In this document: positions 1 through 5,545 of the stretch, piece after piece
Layout: each line of letters opens with the position of its first letter
How positions within the stretch are numbered: position 1 is the stretch's first letter
Assembly (NCBI GenBank): GCA_030680655.1
Contig: JAUXUZ010000107.1
Location: 1 to 5,545, forward strand
Length of the DNA stretch: 5,545 bases
Reading direction: 5' to 3'
From: Phycisphaerales bacterium
Lineage (GTDB): Bacteria; Planctomycetota; Phycisphaerae; Phycisphaerales; UBA1924
The notes under the pieces: generated by a model
Told to the model about the DNA's origin: nothing
Database searches by the model: none
The model's input: the letters and a program-made list of their open reading frames with translations, nothing else
Position numbers and translations under genes: made by a program

Positions 1-2
1 CG

Positions 3-719
3 CCAGCGCGGGCAAAGGCCCCCAGTGCGAAGGGGCACAGCGTCAAGACGCCCGCCTGTCGACCCGCGAGCGACCCGATCCTCGACGCGGCCGAGCGCGT
101 CGCCCAGCGTGACGGTGTCGGCCGAGTAACCCTCGACGCCGTGGCGAGCGAGGCCGGGCTGAGCAAGAGCGGCCTGATCCACCACTACCCGAGCAAGGAC
201 GCCCTGATCGGCGCCATGGTCCTGCGCATGATCGACGCCTGGGGCGACGCCTGCGACCAGTCGATCGCGCGGCGCGCTGGCGAACCGGCCGGCGCAGCCC
301 GCGGCCTCATCGAGGCCTGCTTCGAGTGCCCGCACTCCGAGCAGAAGAAGCCGCCTTCGGACGAAGACGACGCCCGCCGAGGCTGCATCGTCATCGCCGC
401 GCTGGTGCACGACACCAAGCACATCGAACCGGTGCGCAAGGTGCACCGGCGGATCGACGCCAAGCTCGCGGCAGACCGCCTGCCGACTGGCCTTGCAGAT
501 GTCGTCCACCTTGCGCTCAACGGCATGTGGTTCAACTGGGTCTTCAACCTCAGCGACCTCACCCCGCAGCGCCTCAAGGACGTCCGCGGGCTGCTGGAGC
601 GCCTGGTCGATCACCCCGAGTTGCTCGGCGCACCGGCCTCTTCCGGTGCGGCCTCCCCCGCCAGGATCAACCGTGCCGGGCCGGCAGCGGCCCGCTCAAG
701 AAAGCGAGTCTCCAAGTGA
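3..719 (+). CDS. TetR/AcrR-family transcriptional regulator (5' end outside window)
   Basis: Likely ligand-responsive repressor of the efflux genes that follow. The frame is open from the left edge to TGA at 717-719 (238 residues visible, numbered from base 3). Residues about 26-70 form the TetR DNA-binding domain: ILDAAERVAQRDGVGRVTLD, then the helix-turn-helix VASEAGLSKSGLIHHYPSKD (recognition part about 54-62). The remainder is a mostly helical ligand/dimerisation domain ending near residue 208, then a low-complexity Ala/Ser/Arg tail. No ATG, GTG or TTG lies in frame before the HTH; the first possible start, GTG at 141, would delete most of it, so the true start is upstream of the window. 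Oddities: a charged stretch at about 108-126 and cysteines at 84, 106, 109 and 128. Its stop overlaps the adaptor start, so it is probably co-transcribed and autoregulated (inference). The family is secure; ligand and operator are unknown. Confidence 0.93.
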   Translation, partial: PARAKAPSAKGHSVKTPACRPASDPILDAAERVAQRDGVGRVTLDAVASEAGLSKSGLIHHYPSKDALIGAMVLRMIDAWGDACDQSIARRAGEPAGAARGLIEACFECPHSEQKKPPSDEDDARRGCIVIAALVHDTKHIEPVRKVHRRIDAKLAADRLPTGLADVVHLALNGMWFNWVFNLSDLTPQRLKDVRGLLERLVDHPELLGAPASSGAASPARINRAGPAAARSRKRVSK

Positions 720-2011
720 AGCGCTCCGCGATCGTTGCCGCCTCCGTTCTCTTTGGTGTGATCGGCCTCGCCGCTGCCGGGTTGTGGTTCGTCAAGTACC
801 GCCGCGACCACGCACCGCCCCCTCCCGTCTTCGACCACATGGAGTCGGCGGAGATCGTGCTGGCGAAGAAGGTGCTGTTCCAGCCCCGCTCCGAGCTCAC
901 CGGGACGGTGTTCTCTCGCCGCACCGTGCGCGTGCAGAACGAGATGTCCGGCATCGTAAAAAAGGTGAACTTCGAGTCGGGCAGCATCGTTGAGGCCGAC
1001 CAGGTGCTCATCACGCTCGACGACTCGACCGACCGGGCCGACCTTGCGGCCCTCGAAGCTTCGGTCCGCGTCAGCGAAGCCGACCTGAACGTTGTCGAAG
1101 CGCGCATCCGCCTCGCCGAAGCCGAGTACGACCGCCAACTGCAGGCAAACCGCGTCGCCGCCACCAGCGCGATGGAGGTTGACCGCGCCAAGGCCGAGGT
1201 TGACAAGGCCGCGGCCGAGCGCGCCCGCGTCCAGGCTGAGATTGAAGAAGCAAAGGCAAAGGTCCAGCAGATGCAGGTCCGGCTGGCGAAGTTCACCATC
1301 CGGGCGCCCTTCAGGTCACGCGTCGGCATGCGCAGCGTGCACGAGGGGCAGTTCCTGCCGCCGCAGATGGGCATGGGCGGGGACGGCGGCTCGGTGGCGG
1401 TGCTCGAGGAGGTGAGCGACACAGTCTACCTCGACTTCGCTGTCCCGCAAGAGTTCCTGCGCAGCGTGCAGCCGGGCATGATCGTGGAAGCGGCCAGCGA
1501 GCTCTTTCCCGGTCAGCCGCTCTCGCTGAAGGTCGTCGCGTTGGACTCGTCGGTCGATCGCGGCACACGGAACATCCGCGTTCGCAGCGAGGTGAAGAAC
1601 CCCGGCGGGACGCTCCGCCAGGGCATGAGCGTGAAGGTGAGCGTGCCGGTGGATGTGCCCGTCGAGTACGTCGCGGTCCCCGCGGTCGCCATCCGCCGGG
1701 CGTCCTACGGCGACGCCGTCTACGCGGTTGAAAAAGACAAAGACGGAAAGGACCGTGCGGTGCAGAGGTTCGTCAAGCTCGGTCCGGTTGTGTCCGAGCC
1801 CGACGCAACCGGCGGTGCCGCGTGGATCGCGGTGCTCACCGGTGTCAAGGAAGGAGATCGGATCGCCGCGACTGGGAGCTTCAAGCTCCGTGAGGGCGCC
1901 ATCGTCATCGACGTCAGCGCGGCGCAGGCGGCCGCGCAGCCAACAGGTAGCGGCGGCCACAGCACATCCCCTGAAGCGGATGCAAAGACCCAGCAGCCAG
2001 GTACGCGCTGA
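716..2011 (+). CDS. RND efflux periplasmic adaptor subunit (membrane fusion protein, HlyD/AcrA type)
   Basis: Adaptor linking an inner-membrane RND pump to an outer-membrane channel; 431 residues, normal to slightly long for the family. The chosen start is GTG 716, which gives MKRS followed by one hydrophobic helix (about 5-26) and a basic YRR: a signal anchor. No lipobox cysteine is seen, so it is probably membrane-anchored rather than a lipoprotein. ATG 839 is in frame but would lose this helix. Order of parts: first half of the lipoyl-like domain with SGIVKKVNFESGSIVEADQV (78-97); alpha-helical hairpin about 105-192, rich in Ala/Glu/Lys/Arg, with its tip near 140-152; second lipoyl half from TIRAPFRSRVG (194-204); beta-barrel about 230-320; membrane-proximal domain about 325-410; Ala/Gln/Ser-rich tail. 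A Gly/Met-rich loop (QMGMGGDGG, 217-225) is longer than in AcrA-like proteins. It overlaps the regulator by 4 bases, has only a weak ribosome site (GCGAG, 704-708), and is followed by the pump gene. Confidence 0.94.
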   Translation: MKRSAIVAASVLFGVIGLAAAGLWFVKYRRDHAPPPPVFDHMESAEIVLAKKVLFQPRSELTGTVFSRRTVRVQNEMSGIVKKVNFESGSIVEADQVLITLDDSTDRADLAALEASVRVSEADLNVVEARIRLAEAEYDRQLQANRVAATSAMEVDRAKAEVDKAAAERARVQAEIEEAKAKVQQMQVRLAKFTIRAPFRSRVGMRSVHEGQFLPPQMGMGGDGGSVAVLEEVSDTVYLDFAVPQEFLRSVQPGMIVEAASELFPGQPLSLKVVALDSSVDRGTRNIRVRSEVKNPGGTLRQGMSVKVSVPVDVPVEYVAVPAVAIRRASYGDAVYAVEKDKDGKDRAVQRFVKLGPVVSEPDATGGAAWIAVLTGVKEGDRIAATGSFKLREGAIVIDVSAAQAAAQPTGSGGHSTSPEADAKTQQPGTR

Positions 2012-2085
2012 CCGACGCGCGTCACCGCGCAGCCCGTTCTGTCCCAACGCAAGCACAAGCCCCGACCGACCCACAGGCGTTATCT
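2012..2085. other. Adaptor-pump spacer with weak ribosome-binding site
   Basis: These 74 bases between the two pump genes contain no recognisable gene, intrinsic terminator or clear -35/-10 pair, so the pump is most simply read from the same transcript as the adaptor. The only Shine-Dalgarno-like match before the pump ATG is ACAGG at 2073-2077, 8 bases from the start, which is weak. A 6-bp inverted repeat, ACGCGC at 2003-2008 against GCGCGT at 2017-2022, straddles the adaptor stop codon. It has no T-run and could arise by chance in such GC-rich DNA. Confidence 0.5.
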
Positions 2086-5000
2086 ATGAAGTCCTTTACA
2101 GACCTCTTTATCCGCAAGCCCGTGCTCGCCTTCGTGGTCAGCATGATCATCCTCGCCACCGGCTATCGGGCGGCACAGTCGCTCCCCGTCCGTCAGTACC
2201 CGCGGATCGAGTCGTCGTCAATCGTGATCAACACGTACTACGTCGGCGCATCCGCCGAGATCGTGCGCGGCTTTCTCACCACGCCGATCGAGCGGGCCGT
2301 TTCGGCCATCGACGGCGTCGACTACATCGAGAGCAGCAGCACCGCCGGCGTGAGCCAGATCACCGTCCACCTCCGCCTGAACCACGACAGCAACGACGCC
2401 TTGGCGGAGATCTCCGCTCGTCTCAACCAGGTCCGCTCCGAGCTCCCACAGGAGGCGGAGGCCCCGGTCATCGACATCCAGCGCACGGACAAACCGTTCG
2501 CCACGTTCTACCTCTCCTTCACGAGCGACCAGCTGAGCCTCACCAGGCTCAACGACTACCTCGTTCGCGAGATCCAGCCCGAGCTGGCGACGATCGAGGG
2601 CGTGCAGCGCTGCGGGGTTGAGGGCCAGCGCAACCTCGCGATGCGCGTCTGGCTCGACACCAACAGGCTCGACGCCCTGAACGTGACCCCGACCGAGGTG
2701 TACGACGCGCTGCAGCGCAACAACTTCCTCGCCGCGGTCGGCCGCACCAAGAGCAGCAACGTTCAGATCGACCTGATCACCAACACCGACCTACGCACCC
2801 CGCAGGAGTTCGAGCAGCTCATCGTGCGCGAGCAGGACGGTTCGATCGTCAGGCTGCGTGACGTGGCCCGCATAGACCTCGACAGCGAGGAGCCCACCGG
2901 CGAGGCCGGGTACAACAAGGACCCGGCGATCTACCTCTCCGTCTGGCCCCTCCCGCGATCGAACGAGCTCGAGGTCGCGGCACGCCTGAAGGACAAGATG
3001 AAGGAGCTGGAGGCCAAGCTCCCCTCGAGCATCAAGATGGAGATGGCGTTCGACGGCACGTACTACATGAGCAACGCGCTGAGGGAGATCGGCATCACCC
3101 TCGCCGAGACCGTCGGCATCGTCGCCCTGGTCGTCTTCCTCTTCATGGGCTCTGTCCGCACCGTGCTCGTGCCGCTGGTCGCCATGCCCGTCTCGCTCGT
3201 CGGCGCAGCGCTGTGCATGATGCTGATGGGCTTCTCGCTCAACCTCCTCACCATCCTGGCTATCGTGCTCTCGGTCGGGCTCGTAGTCGACGACGCGATC
3301 GTGATGGTCGAGAACGTCGAGCGTCACATCCGCGCGGGCAAGAGCAGGATCGACGCCGCCCTCGTCGGCGCTCGGGAGCTCTTCCTGCCGGTCGTCTCCA
3401 TGACCATCACGCTCGCGGCCGTCTACGCCCCCATCGGCTTTCAGGGCGGCCTGACGGGCGTGCTCTTCAAGGAGTTCGCCTTCACCCTCGCCTCGGCCGT
3501 GGTGGTGTCGGGCATCGTCGCCGTGACGTTGAGCCCGATCATGAGCGCCATGCTCGTGCCGGCCCACGGCAAGGAGAGCCGGTTCGTCCGCTTCGTCAAC
3601 GCGATCTTCGAGCGCGTCCGGTCCGTCTACGCCTCGGTCCTCTCCGTGACGATCGGCCTCCGCTGGACGATGGCCATCGCCGCCCTCCTCATCGCGCTGG
3701 GGGCGATCCCGCTCTACAACCACTCCAAGAAGGAGCTGGCGCCGACCGAGGACGAGGGTATCGTCTTCTTCGTGCTGCTCGCGGCGCCAGACGCGTCGCT
3801 CGACAGCACCCGCATCGCCGCCGCCCAGGTCTCCGATGCGCTCGAGGCGATCCCCGAGCAGAAGGTGCGGTGGCGCGTCATCATGTCGCCCAGCAGGGGC
3901 TTCGGCGGCGCGAACATGAAGGAGTGGAAGGACCGCGACCGGTCGACGCAGCAGATCCTCGGCGAGGACGCCTACCGGCTCGTCGGGCAGGTCGCGGGCG
4001 TCCAGGCCGTGCCGTTCCTCCCCAAGCCGCTGCCGGGCGCGGGCCAGTACGACGTTGAGCTCGTCGTTACCAGCAGCCAGCAGCCCGAGCAGATGGCCGA
4101 GTACGCCAACCAGCTCGTCGGCGCGGCGAACATGATGGGCGTCTTCCTCTACGCCGACACTGACTTGAAGATCGACCTGCCGCAGGCCCGCATCGTCATC
4201 GACCGTGAGAAGGTCGCGGACATGGGCCTCGACCTCCAGACGGTCGGGCGCGAGCTCGCCGTGCTCCTCTCTGGCGGCTACGTCAACCGCTTCAACTACG
4301 AGGGGCGCAGCTACAAGGTCATCCCGCAGGTTGAGGACATCGGCCGCACCGACCCGCTCCAGCTCCTGCAGCTGAAGGTGCGCACCAAAAGCGGCGGAAC
4401 CGTGCAGGTCGGCTCGTTCGTGAAGATCGAGATGTCGGTCGCGCCGCGCACGCTCTCGCGGTTCCAGCAGCGCAACTCGTTCCGGATCAACGGCGTTGTC
4501 CGCCCGGGCGTCACCAAAGGAGAGGCCCTCACGGCTCTGGAGGCAAAGGCCGCTGAGATCCTCCCCAAGTCCGGTTATTCGCTCGACTTCGCGGGCGAGT
4601 CGCGCCAGATGAAGCAGGAGGGCTCGTCGCTGGTGGTCACCCTCGGCTTCGCCATCGGCCTGATCTACCTCGTCCTTGCTGCGCAGTTCTCGTCCTTCCG
4701 CGACCCGCTGATCGTGCTGCTCGGCTCGGTCCCGCTGGCCATCAGCGGCGCGCTGATCTTCACGTTCCTGGGCGTCAAGGACGTCACGATCAACATCTAC
4801 TCGCAGGTCGGCCTCATCACGCTCGTGGGCCTGGTGACCAAGAACGGCATCCTCATCGTCGAGTTCGCCAACCATCTGCAGGAGCAGGGGCTGAGCAAGG
4901 TCGAGGCCGCAAAGCAGGCCGCGATCACGCGCTTCCGCCCGGTGCTTATGACCAGCGTCGCGACCGTCGCCGGGCACGCCCCGCTGATCTTCGTCTCCGG

Positions 5001-5208
5001 CGCGGGCGCGATGGCCCGCAACAGCATCGGCATCGTGCTGGTTACGGGGATGATCATCTCCACGTTCTTCACGCTGCTGTTTGTGCCCAGCATCTACGTG
5101 CTCATCGCCGGCACGCACAAGAAGCACGTGCACCACGAACCCCAGGCCGGGCCCGCGCAGGCGCCCGCAAACGGGGCGGTCGGTGCGCGCCTGCCCGCGA
5201 TGGGGTGA
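2086..5208 (+). CDS. RND multidrug efflux permease, HAE-1 family (AcrB/MexF-like)
   Basis: Inner-membrane proton/drug antiporter that exports substrates from the periplasm or membrane outward as a trimer; 1040 residues, the usual full length. The start ATG 2086 gives FTDLFIRKPVLAF, the typical N-terminus leading into TM1 (about 12-30). Architecture is the duplicated RND fold: first porter loop about 31-330 (PVRQYPRIESSS at 34-45, VGASAEIV nearby); TM2-TM6 about 335-495; TM7 about 526-544; second porter loop about 550-845 (ELAPTEDEG follows TM7); TM8-TM12 about 849-1006. Proton-relay residues are present by alignment to AcrB: D402 and D403 in LSVGLVVDDAIVMVEN (TM4), K919 in VTKNGILIVEF (TM10), R949 and T956 in RFRPVLMTS (TM11). 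This supports a functional pump of the drug (HAE-1) type; I see no methionine relay of the metal-exporting HME type. The C-terminal tail has a small His cluster (H1011, H1014, H1016, H1017). Substrates cannot be told from sequence. No outer-membrane channel gene follows. Confidence 0.97.
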   Translation: MKSFTDLFIRKPVLAFVVSMIILATGYRAAQSLPVRQYPRIESSSIVINTYYVGASAEIVRGFLTTPIERAVSAIDGVDYIESSSTAGVSQITVHLRLNHDSNDALAEISARLNQVRSELPQEAEAPVIDIQRTDKPFATFYLSFTSDQLSLTRLNDYLVREIQPELATIEGVQRCGVEGQRNLAMRVWLDTNRLDALNVTPTEVYDALQRNNFLAAVGRTKSSNVQIDLITNTDLRTPQEFEQLIVREQDGSIVRLRDVARIDLDSEEPTGEAGYNKDPAIYLSVWPLPRSNELEVAARLKDKMKELEAKLPSSIKMEMAFDGTYYMSNALREIGITLAETVGIVALVVFLFMGSVRTVLVPLVAMPVSLVGAALCMMLMGFSLNLLTILAIVLSVGLVVDDAIVMVENVERHIRAGKSRIDAALVGARELFLPVVSMTITLAAVYAPIGFQGGLTGVLFKEFAFTLASAVVVSGIVAVTLSPIMSAMLVPAHGKESRFVRFVNAIFERVRSVYASVLSVTIGLRWTMAIAALLIALGAIPLYNHSKKELAPTEDEGIVFFVLLAAPDASLDSTRIAAAQVSDALEAIPEQKVRWRVIMSPSRGFGGANMKEWKDRDRSTQQILGEDAYRLVGQVAGVQAVPFLPKPLPGAGQYDVELVVTSSQQPEQMAEYANQLVGAANMMGVFLYADTDLKIDLPQARIVIDREKVADMGLDLQTVGRELAVLLSGGYVNRFNYEGRSYKVIPQVEDIGRTDPLQLLQLKVRTKSGGTVQVGSFVKIEMSVAPRTLSRFQQRNSFRINGVVRPGVTKGEALTALEAKAAEILPKSGYSLDFAGESRQMKQEGSSLVVTLGFAIGLIYLVLAAQFSSFRDPLIVLLGSVPLAISGALIFTFLGVKDVTINIYSQVGLITLVGLVTKNGILIVEFANHLQEQGLSKVEAAKQAAITRFRPVLMTSVATVAGHAPLIFVSGAGAMARNSIGIVLVTGMIISTFFTLLFVPSIYVLIAGTHKKHVHHEPQAGPAQAPANGAVGARLPAMG

Positions 5209-5241
5209 ACCCGCGACCGGCCCGTGCGTCCGCATGAGATG

Positions 5242-5271
5242 AAAAAGGCCCAGGGTAACGCCCGGGGCCTT
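5242..5271 (-). terminator. Intrinsic terminator of the convergent isomerase gene
   Basis: The stem pairs AAGGCCC (5245-5251) with GGGCCTT (5265-5271), has one A/G mismatch (5252 and 5264), then pairs GGG (5253-5255) with CCC (5261-5263) around a 5-base loop TAACG (5256-5260). On the - strand the stem runs into five T residues (complement of A5242-A5246), the classic Rho-independent layout, 29 bases after the isomerase stop codon. On the + strand only TTGT follows the stem, so it is a weaker stop for the pump operon, though the same hairpin may slow polymerase in both directions. Confidence 0.82.
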
Positions 5272-5299
5272 GTCACACTGCTCGGTTGCTGCGGTCGCC

Positions 5300-5545
5300 T
5301 CAGGCCCGGCGCGCCTTGGTGATCACCACCGGCTCAACGGGCACATCGCCCATGCCACGCGTGTTGCCGGTCCGCACACCCTTGATCTTGTCAACGATGT
5401 CGGTCCCGGCGGTCACCTTGCCAAACACCGCGTACCCAGCCCCGTCACGCGGCTGATCCAGGAAGGCGTTGTCGGCCACGTTGATGAAGAACTGAGCGGT
5501 GGCCGAATGCGGGTCTTGCGTGCGCGCCATCGCCACGGTGTAGTT
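5300..5545 (-). CDS. Cyclophilin-type peptidyl-prolyl cis-trans isomerase (C-terminal part)
   Basis: Enzyme that speeds cis/trans isomerisation of Xaa-Pro bonds during protein folding. Only the last 81 residues are in the window; the frame runs off the right edge (first visible residues NYTVAMART), so GTG at 5536 is an internal codon, not the start. Family hallmarks: VAMAR (4-8, matching the Met-Ala of the active-site groove), SATAQFFINV (14-23, matching GSQFFI with the substrate-binding Gln and Phe), FLD (28-30) and GYAVFGKV (37-44), ending DVPVEPVVI. The Trp that binds cyclosporin in human cyclophilin A is Phe here (F28) and the nearby His is Tyr (Y38), as is common in bacterial PpiA-like proteins. 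The catalytic Arg and any signal peptide lie outside the window, so periplasmic versus cytoplasmic location is undecided. It converges on the efflux operon and has its own terminator at 5242-5271. Confidence 0.94.
   Translation of the reverse strand, partial: NYTVAMARTQDPHSATAQFFINVADNAFLDQPRDGAGYAVFGKVTAGTDIVDKIKGVRTGNTRGMGDVPVEPVVITKARRA

Noticed and set aside
326..715. Upstream extension of the adaptor frame into the regulator gene
   Set aside because: The frame happens to be open, but the extra residues are Arg/Pro/Ala-rich shadow sequence of the regulator. The signal-anchor helix begins right after GTG 716, so an extension would bury it internally.
1236..1275. Short repeated GCAAAG units in the adaptor hairpin coding region
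   Set aside because: They encode the Ala-Lys-rich heptad pattern of the coiled coil; the repeat reflects protein composition rather than a DNA element.
2003..2022. Inverted repeat as an intrinsic terminator after the adaptor
   Set aside because: The stem is only 6 bp, the loop is 8 bases and no T-run follows; the pump downstream needs the same transcript.
667..2074. Long - strand open frames opposite the adaptor gene
   Set aside because: Composition is skewed to Ser/Ala/Arg or Asp/His with no domain. They lie wholly over a well-supported adaptor and have no ribosome site or neighbour logic.
1653..2621. 322-codon + strand frame across the adaptor-pump junction
   Set aside because: It is an out-of-frame shadow rich in Arg, Pro and Ser, overlapping two convincing genes, with no domain.
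3213..4058. 281-codon + strand frame inside the pump gene
   Set aside because: It is a shifted-frame shadow rich in Arg, Gly and His. The pump frame here carries TM3-TM7 and the conserved Asp pair.
2791..5235. An 814-codon open frame on the - strand opposite the pump gene
   Set aside because: It mirrors the pump coding frame in very GC-rich DNA, where stop codons are rare on the opposite strand. Its product is dominated by Asp, Glu, Arg, His and Gly runs with no recognisable domain, while the + strand encodes a complete RND protein.

Overview
The window is a short, GC-rich stretch from a Gram-negative bacterium. It holds a drug-efflux operon on the + strand, followed by the 3' end of a convergent housekeeping gene on the - strand. 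The Gram-negative assignment rests on a three-part RND pump that spans two membranes. The phylum cannot be fixed from sequence alone. Strong G/C preference at third codon positions and the protein styles fit a high-GC proteobacterium, or another diderm phylum such as the Planctomycetota. Codon use looks uniform across the genes and there is no insertion sequence, phage, tRNA or CRISPR signal, so nothing suggests recent transfer.

Layout: (1) 3-719 +, a TetR/AcrR-family transcriptional regulator whose N-terminus lies left of the window. (2) 716-2011 +, a periplasmic adaptor (membrane fusion protein) that starts at a GTG overlapping the regulator's stop codon by 4 bases. (3) A 74-base spacer. 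(4) 2086-5208 +, a full-length 1040-residue RND inner-membrane pump of the HAE-1 (AcrB/MexB/MexF-like) type with an intact proton-relay set. (5) 5242-5271, a hairpin with a T-run on the - strand, read as the intrinsic terminator of the convergent gene. (6) 5300-5545 -, the C-terminal 81 residues of a cyclophilin-type peptidyl-prolyl isomerase, cut by the right edge.

How they work together: the adaptor and pump should form the inner-membrane and periplasmic parts of a tripartite exporter. They would need an outer-membrane channel of the TolC/OprM type, which is not encoded here. The TetR regulator is first in the same transcription unit and probably represses the whole operon, including itself, until a ligand binds. 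That is an inference from family and arrangement; its operator would lie left of the window. The isomerase is a functionally unrelated neighbour. I see no evidence of an undescribed system. The points worth a second look are start-site issues, the coupled regulator/adaptor junction, cysteines in the regulator's ligand domain, the terminator's orientation and the missing outer-membrane channel.
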